Of a stretch of 64,000 nt of DNA, positions 33,601-48,420 are shown piece after piece (within the stretch, counting starts at the first letter, position 1; the number at the start of each line of letters is the position of its first letter). This stretch comes from Eledone cirrhosa (taxonomy: Eukaryota; Mollusca; Cephalopoda; Octopoda; Eledonidae). Where the stretch lies: assembly GCA_964016885.1 (NCBI GenBank), contig OZ024747.1, positions 58,559,363-58,623,362 on the forward strand. The letters run 5' to 3'. Both the position numbers and the translations under genes were made by a program. The notes under the pieces were generated by a model. The model was not told the DNA's origin and searched no databases. It saw only the letters and a program-made list of their open reading frames with translations.

Positions 33601-33674
33601 GTATGTATTTGTATACAACAGCACATTTATCTATACATACAATAGGCACTCATGTTCATAACTGCCGCGGTACA

Positions 33675-33718
33675 TCATTATCTCTCTCTCTCACTCTCTC
33701 TCTCTCTATATATATATG

Positions 33719-33810
<92 letters not shown>

Positions 33811-33925
33811 GTGAACGGGTGCGTGCTTACATCTATGTGCATTTGCGAGTATATATATATATATATGTATGTATGTGTATATGTGTGTGTGTGGGTTGGG
33901 GTGTGTGCGTTTATGGGAATATGAG
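33675..33925. repeat. (CT)n-(TA)n-(GT)n compound microsatellite
   Basis: CT at 33679-33706, about 85 bases of TA at 33722-33808, then TATG/GTGT repeats to about 33910. Confidence 0.9.
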
Positions 33926-35340
33926 AAAAATAATTATCAAATTACAATTAGTCTAAATATACGTTTCTGTGTGTAAGTTGGGTATGAGATTACACGTAAA
34001 GATCATAAGTTAAATTTGTTGTCAGAGCCAGATATTCAGCTATCATTGGAATCATAGAAATTATCAGCAGCTTCACTGTGTTAAATGAAGATCACAATTA
34101 TTTTTTCATCATCAGCTAAAATCATCATGATCATCATCAACATCATAATCATCATCTACAACCACCGTCACCAACATCATAATCACCACTATCTTTCTAT
34201 ATTACCATCATCATCAGTACCCTGATTATAATCTACCCAGACGTCTTTGGCTCCATCGTCACCTAGTTAGGGAGTAAAATTCACTTTCATCAGTTCGGGG
34301 CTAGGATTTCTGGAGTGAGCGACATGTTGTTTTCTCGACAAAGACACTTTATTTCACGTTGTTTTCATAAGAGCACCCGAGTCACTCTTCCAAAGAGATG
34401 GAAACTCGTTGGGTGCTATCTATACCTGCATATCATCACTACTCGTTTCAGGTAAGCTACACCTCCATACCACTATCATAAATATCTTTATCAATAACAT
34501 TCTCCAGACAAGAGGTAATCCTAATTTTTATATTCGGTTGGGTACTCTTGTTCCTCAAGACTGGATTGGTGCAATACTTGTCTCCCTGAGTTCCACGTGA
34601 TGGTAGAGAAAATACAAGAGCAAATGTATGGTGGGGAGGTGAGATTGAGGTAACTCCCCACTCGGGAAATTTCTCAAGCTACCAAATGACCTTTCTAGTT
34701 TCCCTTTTCTTAATGCTGTGAATGATGTAAAGCCAAATCAATCAAACATTTTATTTTAAAGAGTCTTTGAGATTTTATATTTCTGGAAACCATCCTGGCT
34801 ATAAAAAGCAAAATGCAAAAAAATTATTTCATAACTATATAACAGCGGATGGAATTTCTCGAAAACCAGCATAGTTACTACTCGCTAACAAAACCAGAAC
34901 TGAGCCAACAATACAATAAACCTTGCATTCGAGTCTTAGTGTTAACTTATCATCTTGTTGAATTATCAGAACAAATATCGGAAAGCACACACCATCAACG
35001 TGATACCAATTATGTCTTTGTACGAAAATGAAAACAAATCACAGATGTATAATTATTCGTACAAAATAAATTGTGGTTTATTTCTTTTTAATTTAGTATC
35101 CTATAATCAGTAGAAATATCTTCTGCATGTACTCAGACGAAAATGGACGAAAGATGCAACTTGGTTACAATCAATGAGTGTTGAAGTAAAATGTTTTCAT
35201 TTTGGGGCACAACATTAAAAAAAGCTCTATACTCGTATTTTTGCTGGCGTGGCTTCTATGTAAAATAAATCATTGGTGCAATCGATATGAGGAGATTGCA
35301 ACTAAAATAAACTTGCCATATAAATATGAATCAGCCTAAT
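33926..35340. other. unique sequence with an ATC-rich patch
   Basis: Degenerate ATC/CATCAT repeats occupy 34105-34220. The rest shows no recognisable gene. The 63-codon frame at 34409-34600 and the 60-codon frame at 34849-35031 have no known motif. Confidence 0.45.
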
Positions 35341-35392
35341 CTATATATATATCAAGAAATATACATTCATATATATATATCCACGCACGCAT

Positions 35393-35483
<91 letters not shown>

Positions 35484-35500
35484 CATATATATATATTCAT
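35341..35500. repeat. (CA)n-(TA)n microsatellite
   Basis: CA at 35390-35410, followed by about 65 bases of TA. Confidence 0.9.
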
Positions 35501-35739
35501 ATTACTTCACATTTGTGATATTTTATTCTATTTAATTATGATTTATTATGTTATCATTTGTGTTATATGCTCGGTGTTTTTATTATATCAAAGCTTCCTC
35601 ATCTACGATCAACCCATCATATTCTATTATTGTAATCATTCAGAAATATCGATTCCTCGTCGACTGATATCATCTAGCCCAAAAGTTTAGTGTACATTTA
35701 TCATATCCTTAATTTCAATAACTAAATATGTGCAAGTTA

Positions 35740-35860
35740 AATATGTGAATATATATATATATATATATATACACACAATGATAATATATGCATTATTCTT
35801 GTGTATATGGAAACACACGCATAATCAGGCAGATGCATACACACACAAACACACACACAC

Positions 35861-35945
<85 letters not shown>
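35740..35945. repeat. (TA)n and (CA)n microsatellite
   Basis: A small TA run at 35750, a CACACAAACACACACA run at 35838-35862, and about 75 bases of TA to 35944. Confidence 0.9.
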
Positions 35946-35949
<4 letters not shown>

Positions 35950-36321
35950 CGTAATCACATGAACGAGATAAAAAAAAAACAGTTCGGAAAGACTAATAAA
36001 CCCCTTCTCTTACCTATTACCTCCCTTTAATATTGTTATCACACGGTTGCCAATAGTAACATATTTCTTGTCTCTGCTTTATATCTATTGCTAAAATTTA
36101 AGTGTGGTTTCCTCTCCATTTTATCCCGCCTCCAACGACCCTATGCCCTTACACCAGCAATTCCATTACGACTAAGTTCAAAGCAATCATTTAATCAGTC
36201 ATCTATTCAACACCATCTAGCATTCATGAGAACGTTAATGTAATGTAAAATTATTCGGAAATAGAGACTACTGCCACCAGAAATATAACCAACACCAAAC
36301 ATACACCACACCACAGCACAT
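35946..36321. other. unique sequence
   Basis: Nothing recognised. Confidence 0.45.
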
Positions 36322-36545
36322 CAATAATAGCAATAATAATAATTGTTTTTATTATAGGCATAAGACTAGGAATTTGTGGGTGGGGGGAGTCGATTAAATG
36401 GACTCCAGTGCATTATCGCTACATTAGTTTATCGACCGCGTAAGAATAAAATTTAAAGCTAACCTTGGTAAGATTTGAACACAACGTAAAGAACCGTAAC
36501 TACGCCACAAAGCATGTTGTCAGACACTTTACCGTTACTGCCAAA
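36322..36545 (-). mobile_element. SINE, long-body, old copy
   Basis: Reversed order: AAT tail, GGCATAAGAC, GTCGATTAAATGGACTCC, TTATCGACC, then the tRNA-like head ending ACCGTTACTGCCA. Many substitutions (for example AAGATTTGAACACAACG in place of box B) indicate age. Confidence 0.8.
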
Positions 36546-36610
36546 ATAAGAAATACAATGTACTGCTATAATGAGAAACCCCCAAAACAACCATCATGCA
36601 CATAATATGG

Positions 36611-36816
36611 TTTTCTTATTTATGCAGCAGTCCACCAATTTTGGAGGGAAAAGTCGCTTAAATCGACCCAGTGCCTTACAAGTCCTTCATTTTATTGTCC
36701 GTGTTAGGACGAAAGGTAAAGCTAACTTCGGTGAGATTTGAACGTAAATGACCGTAACTATGTGCTGCCTGGCATATTCTCCAGCGCTCTACCGATACTG
36801 CCAGTCCACCACCCTA
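36611..36816 (-). mobile_element. SINE, long-body, old copy
   Basis: TTATTGTCCGTGTTAGGACG, AAAGCTAACTTCGGTGAG and CTCTACCGATACTGCCAGTC mark body, box B region and box A region on the minus strand. It is strongly diverged. Confidence 0.8.
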
Positions 36817-36821
36817 CACAC

Positions 36822-37007
36822 ACAATAATAAGAAGGCGCAAGCTAATGGGTTAGACGTTTATACCAAACCTAGTAATTTACTGGTTCGATATTTTATCGA
36901 GCCAGGATCGAGAAAAGGCAAGCAAAGGTAACCTCGGCGGAATTTGAACTCACAACGTAAAGAGACCTAATGAATTCTGCTTTAACGAGTCTGACAAGCT
37001 GCTGCCA
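36822..37007 (-). mobile_element. SINE, very diverged copy
   Basis: GGTAACCTCGGCGGAATTTG retains box B and its flank. The body has drifted (TTACTGGTTCGATATTTTAT). It is third in a row on the same strand, which suggests nested or preferential insertion. Confidence 0.65.
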
Positions 37008-38049
37008 TTACCATCACTAGAAATGATGTCTACATTAGAGACAAAGGTAGTAAACTTGGTGGAGCAAAAATAAATTAAAATATATTATAAAATAAAGGTT
37101 AAAATAAAGATAGAAGAAAAGATAGTTAAGATAAAGATAGAAGAAAATGATTATCATATTTAATGACCAAGCTAAGTAAACCAGGGTATAAGACGTCAAA
37201 TTATTTGACAAGTGTTCATCTAGCGGTTGTGTTAAGTTTAGAAATGAGGGAATGTCTAGGTTAAGGGTCATACATAGATGTGAAGAAATAGAGTAAAGAA
37301 GAAAAGGAAAGACTAAAATAAGAAATGAAAAGAGGTGTTAATAAGCTAAGGCAAAAAGAAATATAGCATTAAGAATACTAATTATAAGAATTATTATTAA
37401 AATTTTAAAAAAAGTAAAAGAATGTGGTCAAAGAGTATATAATTTGTCACATAAAGAGAAAAAAACCTTGATACTGAGAGTTAATGCTAAAAATAATTAG
37501 GATGGACGCAAATTAAGGATGTGTGTTATAAATAAATAATTATAAATCAGAGTAAATTAAAAGCAGTATAAATCTGATGCGAAAGGATAGGAGAACTTCA
37601 GAAAGAAACAAAACATCACCTATTAAACTAAGAAAAAGGGTATATGGGGATTTGGATGAGGAGTTATAGATTAATATATAAGGTGGGAATAAGGAAAAAA
37701 AAATAGAATAAAATAATAAAAATATAATATGAAACAAATAAGGAGAAAATGTATACTAGTTATAGTTAAGGGGGTACTTGGGATAGGCAACATGATAGTC
37801 AGATACACTAATAGAATATAAGCAGGATTAAATACTCGGTTAGGGAACGAGTAATCCAAACGATTATGGCAATTAATTACGATTTCATTGCGATTATTTA
37901 TAGGGGTTTGAGAAGCTGACAGGTCTGAGCTTTGAAGGTCTGAGCCTGGCTGGCCTCGCTTGAGGATCCACCCGGATCTATTGGAGAGAGTCGCTTCTGA
38001 CAGGGCATGCTGCGATGAGTGTTTGAGGACTCTGCCACCACGACCCTCA
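37008..38049. other. A-rich unique sequence
   Basis: 37080-37790 is strongly purine-rich on plus (AGATAGAAGAAAA and AAAAGA motifs) without a clear unit. Nothing coding is seen. Confidence 0.45.
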
Positions 38050-38290
38050 GAAGAAGAAGAAGAAGAAGAAGAAGAAGAAGAAGAAGAAGAAGAAGAAGAA
38101 GAAGAAGAAGAAGAAGAAGAAGAAGAAGAAGAAGAAGAAGAAGAAGAAGAAGAAGAAGAAGAAGAAGAAGAAGAAGAAGAAGAAAAAGAAGAAGAAGAAG
38201 AAGAAGAAGAAGAAGAAGAAGAAGAAGAAGGAGAAGGAGAAGAAGAAGAAGAAGAAGAAGAAGAAGAAGAAGAAGAAGAAGAAGAAGAAG
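38050..38290. repeat. (GAA)n tract, 241 bases
   Basis: About 80 GAA triplets with a single GAAAAA interruption near 38183 and a GGA cluster at 38229-38241. The tract creates poly-Glu, poly-Lys/Arg, poly-Ser and poly-Leu frames. The flanking DNA (37920-38045, GGATCCACCCGGATC, CTGACAGGGCATGCTGC) is GC-richer, but no domain is recognisable, so translation is unlikely. Confidence 0.97.
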
Positions 38291-38737
38291 ATCTGAGCAT
38301 AATTCGTAACGTTTTACAAATATTGCGCTTTTTTCCCCAAAAAATATTAGTTTATATAATGCCATGGCTCGGAATAATTTACTATATTATTTTGTGACTT
38401 GAGTTGATCAGCTCACATAATACTACCTTGGTAATATATTTGATAGCTTCTCTTCTCTAATCAATAGAACTAATTGCACATTGAAAACATATGATTAAGA
38501 AGATACACCACATTCAGTTCTATTGTAATAGTGCGTGTTATATCAAAATTAATTGATTGCCTGTTTCTCCTTCAATTGATTGTGGGTTATACGAAATGTA
38601 GAACATTTTATTTCAATTGTTTGTCTAAATATTCTAATTATAAGTAGTTCTTTGCTACCATAACCATTATTTATATTTACTTATCAGCCTATATAGAAAT
38701 TGTCTTGTCTCAAAGTATAGATATTAATGGAAGTATA
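38291..38737. other. unique AT-rich sequence
   Basis: Nothing recognised. Confidence 0.5.
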
Positions 38738-39203
38738 CCACTTACAGTTAGGCTGTCGATTTATAGATTCATTAGATTGTTGGTTGTTTGTCTCTGTGTT
38801 CTGAATCCAAATCCTACCGAGGTCAATTTTGTTTTTCATCCTTTCCAGGTCCATAAAATAGTACCAGTCTAGTACTTCTTCTATAGCCCTTTCTCATTTC
38901 CTCTCTCTCACTTTCTATCTTTCTATGGAAGAAATCTGCTGTACTGTGGTCCAGAGGGGGATGGGCTCCGCCAAGCTTAAAATTCCCAAGATACGCCGTA
39001 TGTCAATACGGCGCCCCTACGACTCTATCAGGTGTTAAGGGACGATACATACATAAAAATACATGTATATCACTTACAGTTAGGCCGTCGAATTATAGAT
39101 TCATTAGATCGTTGTATATTTGTTCAGGGTCTTTGTGTTCTGAGTCCAAATCTATCTGAGGGTCATTTTGTTTCGATGAATAAAGTACCAGCTCAGTGCT
39201 GGT
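38738..39203 (+). mobile_element. two tandem copies of a SINE-related segment
   Basis: CACTTACAGTTAGGCTGTCG (38739) and CACTTACAGTTAGGCCGTCG (39071) each start a similar 130 base unit. Each includes ATTCATTAGAT.GTTG, TCTGAGTCCAAATC-like box B remains, GTACCAG and a terminal CTGG. The interval (38880-39070) contains AAGATACGCCGTATGTCAATACGG, a 6 bp hairpin. The similarity to the main SINE is limited to the box B to GTACCAG part. Confidence 0.55.
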
Positions 39204-39239
39204 GCAGCTCTCTCTCCTTCCAGCTGTCACCTTCTGGAT

Positions 39240-39362
39240 GTTCTGCACGAAGTGTGTGTGAGAGAAGGGGGGATAGAGAGAGAGAGAGAAGGGGAGATGG
39301 AGATTTAGAAAGAGAGAGATATGGGGGAAAGAGAGAGAGCGAGAGAGGGGGGATAGAGAGGT
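39240..39362. repeat. GA-rich purine tract
   Basis: GAGAG, GGGGA and AGATATGGGGGAAAG motifs, plus-strand purines throughout. Confidence 0.85.
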
Positions 39363-39483
39363 GAGATTGTGTCTGTTCCTGCAAGACACACCCAAAATCT
39401 TAGCGAAAACATGATACAATCACCAAGTAATATTCGATTGTTATTATTCTGTATTGTTATTACAGCATTGCACACACTGATTT

Positions 39484-39656
39484 GCGGCATAGAGTAACAG
39501 CCCTTTATGATTTGAGTTCAAATCCCGCCGAGGTTAACTTTGCCTTTCATCCTTACGGGATCGATAAAATAAAATACCAGTCACGCACTGGGGTCAATTT
39601 AATCGACTTTCTCCTCTCCACAAATTACAGGCCTTGTGCCTATAGAAGAAATCATT
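39484..39656 (+). mobile_element. SINE, long-body, 5'-truncated (array member 1)
   Basis: It starts inside the tRNA-like head (GCATAGAGTAACAGCCC), keeps box B and GGTCAATTTAATCGACTTTC, and ends CTATAGAAGAAATCATTT. It is the first of three head-to-tail copies. Confidence 0.85.
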
Positions 39657-39803
39657 TACGGCCTTTGCCATTCTGAGTTCCAATCCCGCCGACGTTAACT
39701 TTGCCTTTCATCCTTACGGGGTCGATAAAATAAAGTACCAGTAATGCACTGGTCGATTTAATCGACTGCCCCCTCCCCTAAAATTTCTGGCCTTGTGCCT
39801 ATA
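39657..39803 (+). mobile_element. SINE, long-body, 5'-truncated (array member 2)
   Basis: It begins ACGGCCTTTGCCATTCTGAG immediately after member 1 and ends CCTTGTGCCTATAT. The missing box A suggests insertion by tail-priming on the previous copy, or deletion between repeats. Confidence 0.85.
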
Positions 39804-39940
39804 TAACCAGAGTTCAAATCCCACCGAGGTTAACTTTGCCTTTCATCCTTACGGCGTCGATAAAATAAAGTACCAGTAATGTACTGAGTAATTGCTGGCC
39901 TTGTGCCTAAAGTAGAAACAATTATTATCATTAATATTAA

Positions 39941-39983
<43 letters not shown>

Positions 39984-39985
39984 GA
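39804..39985 (+). mobile_element. SINE, short-body, 5'-truncated (array member 3) with ATT tail
   Basis: It begins ACCAGAGTTCAAATCCCACC and lacks the AATTTAATCGAC insert. It ends in an ATT triplet tail of about 50 bases. Confidence 0.85.
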
Positions 39986-40198
39986 CGACCTACGTAGTAA
40001 ATCGTACTATCGTGAGTTCCGCAAATGTTTGTTATTTTCAGTTGTTTAAAATTGCCATTTATGGAAATTTTTTATTGTTAACTGTATATAAGTGCACATA
40101 CATTGTTATCTGAAAAGGAGACCCAAAAAGATTGGGGCCTTGAGCCCAAAATTTAAAATTTTTATAATTATCAAACAAAAATCTTTCTTTGAAAAATC
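39986..40198. other. sequence upstream of the ORF1-like remnant
   Basis: AAAGGAGACCCAAAAAGATTGG and GGGGCCTTGAGCCC are possible 5' leader of the retrotransposon remnant that follows, inferred from position only. Confidence 0.3.
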
Positions 40199-41066
40199 AT
40201 GGCCGACTCAGAGTCACACATTCCTCACAAACTAACACCTCACACCAACACCACCATTGTAAATATTACTACGTTTGCCAACACTAGTAGCAATATTTTA
40301 AATTTGGCTCATTCATTTCCCGCCATTACCAATGACTGCAGGTGTTAAAGCCGCCACCCCCACCACCACCACAGCGACAACATAAACAAAAGAAAAAATA
40401 AATTAACTCGTGATATCGAAATGAATTCAACCAAAATGAACTCTTCCACACCGAACACCACTGACGCCACCACCACCACAACTGAAACTAAAATTAACAA
40501 TAACAAAAATAACGATAACAGCAACAATGAAATTAAGAAAACCACCCTGAGTTTTGCCAGAGTAGCAAAACAGTGCGAAGCATTTCATGTAAATCAGGAG
40601 GAATTAGAAGAAGCCAAAAAAATGGTAAAGAAAGATGGGTACAGGGTCATTCTCACCCCCCCCCCCCTAATAAAATGGAGCATCGGCGCCTATGCACCGT
40701 GTCTTATCGAACAATTAACATAAAATCGCGCTGAGTGGAACGGGCAACCGAGTCCCAAATCCAAAAAGCTTTGGGACATGTGTGGGCAAAAAAAAACCCA
40801 CATCAGACGTGGGCAGAAATATGGAACCGTGGACGTGTTCTTTGAAACACCACAGGAATGCTAGAGAACACTCCATGGCCCCAGATGGTACCAGACGTAT
40901 ATATTTAGCAGGATTGTTGTTTAATAAAGAATGGTTTGATAGAGAGATAAACAGGGATGTGATCCAACGGGAGATAATCTCTGTTAAACGTTCCTATGGC
41001 TACATACATACGCTTCCATTAAATAGTACAATATGTTTCGTTACCAATTACGAAAATGGATTTTAA
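40199..41066 (+). pseudogene. retrotransposon ORF1/gag-like remnant, frameshifted
   Basis: Three fragments in different frames line up as one decayed coding region. Fragment 1 is 40199-40348 (MADSESHIPHKLTPHTNTT, Thr/Asn-rich, 49 codons). Fragment 2 is 40421-40723 (Asn/Thr-rich, then SFARVAKQCEAFHVNQEELE and KKMVKKDGYRVILTPPP). Fragment 3 is 40782-41066 (MAPDGTRRIYLAGLLFNKEW, VKRSYGYIHTLPLNSTICF). The second breaks at a run of C (40657-40667), a likely slippage frameshift. A low-complexity N-terminus followed by a globular part resembles nucleic-acid-binding ORF1/gag proteins of octopus retrotransposons as I remember them. No zinc knuckle or reverse transcriptase is seen. A host gene fragment is not excluded. 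Confidence 0.5.
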
Positions 41067-42320
41067 GAACTGAGTTTTAACTAAGGAAAGAGGATTTAAC
41101 TTGGGAATGAGGGATTGTTTCAATAAACGGAAACCTCCTTCTCCACAAAAGAATGAAAACTAGCTTAACATCATACCCTTGTTCTCCTCCATTTTCACCG
41201 ATGTTTGACACCGAATTGATTAAACAGAAAACTTTTGTGAGCTGAAGTTTCGGATACCTACCTACCTACTACATCTGTGCAATTTCACTGTTTAGATGTT
41301 GATATTTTTATAAAAACATTTTCAGCCAACCCGACCCCCATCCCCCAGATGTATTTGTATCAGTTGAATATACCATACTAATCAATATGGGAAACCTGGC
41401 ACGTTTATCTTTCATGGCAATTATAGCGATTTGGTCCAATATTTTCCCTCCCTGTGCATCTGCTGCATTTCACAGATAATGTTAGTATTACTGTTTTACT
41501 GGGCAGTTTCGGAAACTAAGTTGCTATGCTTTATTCCTCGCATATATTCAATGAAGATAGATTGCTGGCTGGTCATGCATATGTATATTATTCTCTAGTT
41601 AGAGTTCCAATAATCTGTTTTGTTTCGATAAATTGTATTTCCTTGAAAGAATTATCCATTCCAGTCTCGCACAGAATACTTTACATAGCAAAGCGAGTGT
41701 ATTTAGATAACACAATATGGGGGTAAATCTATAAGTTTGAAGAAACTGTATGATGCTGAAGTAATTGTATTAGATGACGAGCTATAAGTCTTTATTAGCT
41801 ATGCACAATATGGTGTATAGAAGACAAGGGAATTAGTCGAATGAATGAAGCAAATATACAAATTGGACTTATTTTCTTGACATAGGAAGAACGAAATGCA
41901 ATGCCAGCTCTGGGTCTGCGCTTATGATAGCTGAATTCATAATGAAAAGAGTGTAATTTAAATAATTGTAAAGCTCTAAGCATGCACTCATTATGTATTC
42001 TCAAATAATAGCCACTGTAACACATATGGAAGTTGGTGTTCGAATTCCACCCCTATAATGACGCCAAATAATGAACAGATATTTTCGGCAATTGGTGTTA
42101 CAAGTAAAATTTGAGTAACTATTCTGCGTAAATAAGTGACGTAAATAAGAAGAGAATTGATCACTGGGCAATATATTTGAACTGGCGTCCACTCTGAAAT
42201 GTAAGCATCTCACTGAGCAGTTGTCTATCATTAATGTGATAGAAAACTGCATGAACGCACGGAAATAAAACATGCGTTAGCTACATATTCTTAAAACTTA
42301 TTCTCCATATATATATATAT
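41067..42320. other. unique AT-rich sequence
   Basis: 1.25 kb without a recognised gene or repeat. Confidence 0.5.
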
Positions 42321-42751
42321 ATTGTTATACTTGGGGAGGGTCATATTTGTGTAATAATATTGCCAGAATTAATAACAGAACATACTCACTGTTTGGTTGG
42401 TTTTCGCTTCTGTGTCTTTTATATTGGTTAATTTAATTTATTCGGTCCTCAATGTTACCACTGACTGACCAACGGTCAAAAATACAGATACAATATAGAC
42501 ACAAACACATATATATACGATGTTGCAGATGTGCAACGAAAGAACTTTCTTAGACTATATATATGTGTCTGTGTCTATATTGTACCTGTATTTTTGACCG
42601 TTGGTCAGTCAATGGTAACATTGAGAACCGAATAAATTCAATTAACCGATATAAAAGACACAGAAGCGAAAGCCAACCAAACAGTGAGTGTGGTCTGTAA
42701 TTAATTCTGGCAATATTATTACACAAATATGACCCTCTTCAAGATAACAAT
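42321..42751. mobile_element. inverted-repeat foldback element
   Basis: Arms 42321-42517 and 42555-42751 are reverse complements with scattered differences (TACTTGGGGAGGGTCATATT against AATATGACCCTCTTCAAGATA). A 37 base centre contains GATGTTGCAGATGTGCAACG. Each arm has CTGACTGACCAACGGTC (stem GACC/GGUC), which resembles but does not fit a hammerhead core. A solo arm lies at 30328-30440. Confidence 0.85.
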
Positions 42752-42837
42752 ATTTGTTTCGACACACGATTTCATATCAAAAACCCCGCAAAACTAATTC
42801 ATCGACGTTATATATATATATATATATAAATGTTCAG
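42752..42837. other. short unique spacer and TA run
   Basis: CACACGATTTCATATC and a 20 base TA run precede the SINE. Confidence 0.4.
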
Positions 42838-43021
42838 TGAATTGGCAGTATCGGTAGAGGGTTGGACGCCATGCTTTCTAGCATAGTTACGTCCCTTTAC
42901 AGTCTGAGTTCAAATCCCGCCGAGGTTAATTTTGCCTTTCATCCTTACGGGGTCGATAAAATAAAGTACCAGTAATGTGCTGGTGTAATTGCTGGCCTTG
43001 TGCCTAAAGTAGAAACAGTTA
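42838..43021 (+). mobile_element. SINE, short-body, young-looking copy
   Basis: Full head (TTGGCAGTATCGGTAGAGGG), box B TGAGTTCAAATCCCGCC, and body ending in GTAGAAACAGTTAT that passes straight into TA. It shares CTAGCATAGTTACGTCCC with the 353 and 49600 copies. Confidence 0.9.
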
Positions 43022-43550
<529 letters not shown>

Positions 43551-44574
43551 TATATATATTCTCTAGAGAAAAGGAGAGAGTGAGTAAGTGAGAAAGAGAG
43601 AGAGAGAGAATTGATCAGGCTGCGTACCATTCATGAGGTTCTATGCTAAAATATTCTGTAGAGGATGTCCATAAATATACACAATATATTTCACCACCAT
43701 CGTTTTACTTTAACATGTGCCGCACACATTCCTTGAACCAAGACTACGGTGGGTTATCAAACAGAGTTTAAAATTTTACGATATGTAATATTCTATCATA
43801 TAACAGGATTCATACCCCAGACCATCGACAACCAAGTGTATCACGTACAATTGACTGAATTCATGAGTCACTAACTCAAATCTCTCACACACTTCTTTTT
43901 TACACCTACACCACCATTAATATCTCTGTCCCTGCCTACTTAGTGACCTTCATGACTACCACCACGATGATAGTTTCAATATGTAAAAGCATCTACGCAA
44001 TAACAAGTGAAATATAAGGTCGTTTTTGCCATGTCGAATAAAAAAGGAAAGACAACTGTTATCACACACGCGAAAACAACCTATGATATCAATGTTATAG
44101 CTTCTGAATGTACACGTTAAAAATAAACCCTTTTAAAGCTATGGAAATATCCAATGAGAAACTGATATCATTAGAATAGAAATCAATACATAATGTATTC
44201 TTGTGTGATATTATATAATATCAAATGATTTATGAGGTCAGAGAATCTACTTAAAAGGAAGCACAATGGATTTCAAATCATATTTGATAGGAAAGATATC
44301 AATTGCTAACCCAAGTAATATAAAAACATTAACGATATGAGGTAGCCGTTTGAAACATCAAACATATTGTCCTATTCAACAGAGGAGTGTTGTAAAAGAT
44401 ACAGACGATATAGTATAAATACGTAAGCCATATCAAGATACATTAGTCTCCGTGAATGTTTTATAGGTGGTACAGCAACTTCGTTTCAATAAAGTTCTTC
44501 GTACACACATATGCATAATTATAACTACTTATATGTTTATAGATATAAAGATGCATTCATGAATACATATATAT
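43551..44574. other. unique AT-rich sequence
   Basis: It starts with a short GA run (43570-43610). No gene or element is recognised after that. Confidence 0.5.
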
Positions 44575-44683
44575 ATATTAATGTATGTGTGCACGTGCGT
44601 ATATGTCTGTGTGTGTGCTCATGTGTGTTTGTGTGTGTGTGTGTTTGTGTGTATGAAAATATATATATATAACATATCTATAA

Positions 44684-44757
<74 letters not shown>

Positions 44758-44792
44758 ATTTTTGTGTGAGTTTGTGTGAGTTTGTGTGCTTT
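44575..44792. repeat. (GT)n/(TA)n compound microsatellite
   Basis: TGTGTG-rich DNA at 44583-44655, TA at 44690-44742, then GTGTGAGTTT repeats. Confidence 0.9.
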
Positions 44793-45154
44793 AAGCTTCC
44801 CGTTGTATATGAAATGGCAAAAACATTATAAATGTATAGAAACAATACTTCCCCTCTAGTAGAAGACAGAAAAAATAACAAACGGGCACAATATTGACGG
44901 AAACATAAAATGTACCAGAGAAAACAATCACCATGCATATAAAAGTAATTTTAACTTGAAAGATCCTTTGTTTCCAGAATACAAAGCGTTTTATATTGGC
45001 GAGAAAGCTTAATGTTTTCACAGCAGAAATGAAAAATGCCATACAGTAGACGAAAGTAAAAATACGAAAATATTAAAATGAAACGAAACTAAACGAAAAT
45101 CGCAACCAATGAAAGGTAGTGAAAAGAATAAAAAGATATTTTGAGGAATTAATT
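44793..45154. other. unique sequence
   Basis: Nothing recognised. Confidence 0.45.
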
Positions 45155-47757
<2,603 letters not shown>

Positions 47758-47812
47758 ATAATTAATTCTACCTTAGGCTCAAGGCCAGCAATTTAAAGGA
47801 AGGGGAAATTCA
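47758..47812 (-). mobile_element. SINE fragment, 3' end only
   Basis: TTAGGCTCAAGGCCAGCAATT followed by AAAGGAAGGGGAAAT is the complement of the SINE 3' end. The rest is missing. Confidence 0.7.
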
Positions 47813-47872
47813 AGAAAGTATTCATATACAAAGATCTGGAGATAAAAATACCCCGAATGTGGATGATGAAAT

Positions 47873-48084
47873 GGTTTCTTATATAAGCACAAGGCCAGTA
47901 ATTTTAGGGTGAAGGGGAAATCGATTAAATAGACCCCAGTGCGTGACTGGTACTTTATTTTATCGACCTCGTGAGGATGAAAGGCAAAGTTAACCTCGGC
48001 AAGATTTGAACTCCGATGATAAAGGAACGTAACTCTATGCTACAAAGCATGGCGTCCGACCCTCTAACGGTACTGCCAATCCCT
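47873..48084 (-). mobile_element. SINE, long-body, full length
   Basis: Reads AAGCACAAGGCCAGTAATTT, GATTAAATAGACCCCAGTGC, TTATCGACCTCGTGAGGATG, box B complement AGATTTGAACTC, and TCTAACGGTACTGCCAATCC. It is the first full copy of a minus-strand run. Confidence 0.85.
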
Positions 48085-48216
48085 ATAATAATATCTTCTC
48101 TGCGAAGGATAATCAAAGACACAACTATAACCCCTAGACTCAAAATTGTATACGACTTACAGAAAACAGCACTACTAAGTGCTGCACTTATATTAAGAAG
48201 AATATTAGCATTACAA
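48085..48216. other. spacer within the SINE cluster
   Basis: Unassigned. The 94-codon minus frame spans SINE and spacer and is not a gene. Confidence 0.4.
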
Positions 48217-48402
48217 TACTTTTGGCACAAGGCCAGCAAATATTCCAGTGAATTACTGGTACTTTAATTTATCGACCCCGTGGGGATGAAAGGCAAAGTT
48301 AACCTCGGCGGGATTTGAACTCTGACATAAAGTGCCGTAACTCTTTGCTGAAAAGCATGGCGTCCGACCCTCTTCTGATACTGCCAATACACTGCCCTTA
48401 CA
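48217..48402 (-). mobile_element. SINE, short-body
   Basis: GGCACAAGGCCAGCAAATAT through GGCGGGATTTGAACTC and TGATACTGCCAATACACTGC. It has head and body but lacks the AATCGAC insert. Confidence 0.85.
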
Positions 48403-48420
48403 ATAGAAATTACAATAAAA

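Noticed and set aside
37671..38397. Poly-Glu, poly-Arg, poly-Ser and poly-Leu proteins around 38 kb
   Set aside because: Produced by the GAA tract, and the flanks carry no recognisable protein.
42440..42620. Hammerhead in the 42.3 kb foldback
   Set aside because: CUGACUGACC...GGUCAAAA does not align to the core without an insertion, and stems I and III could not be formed.
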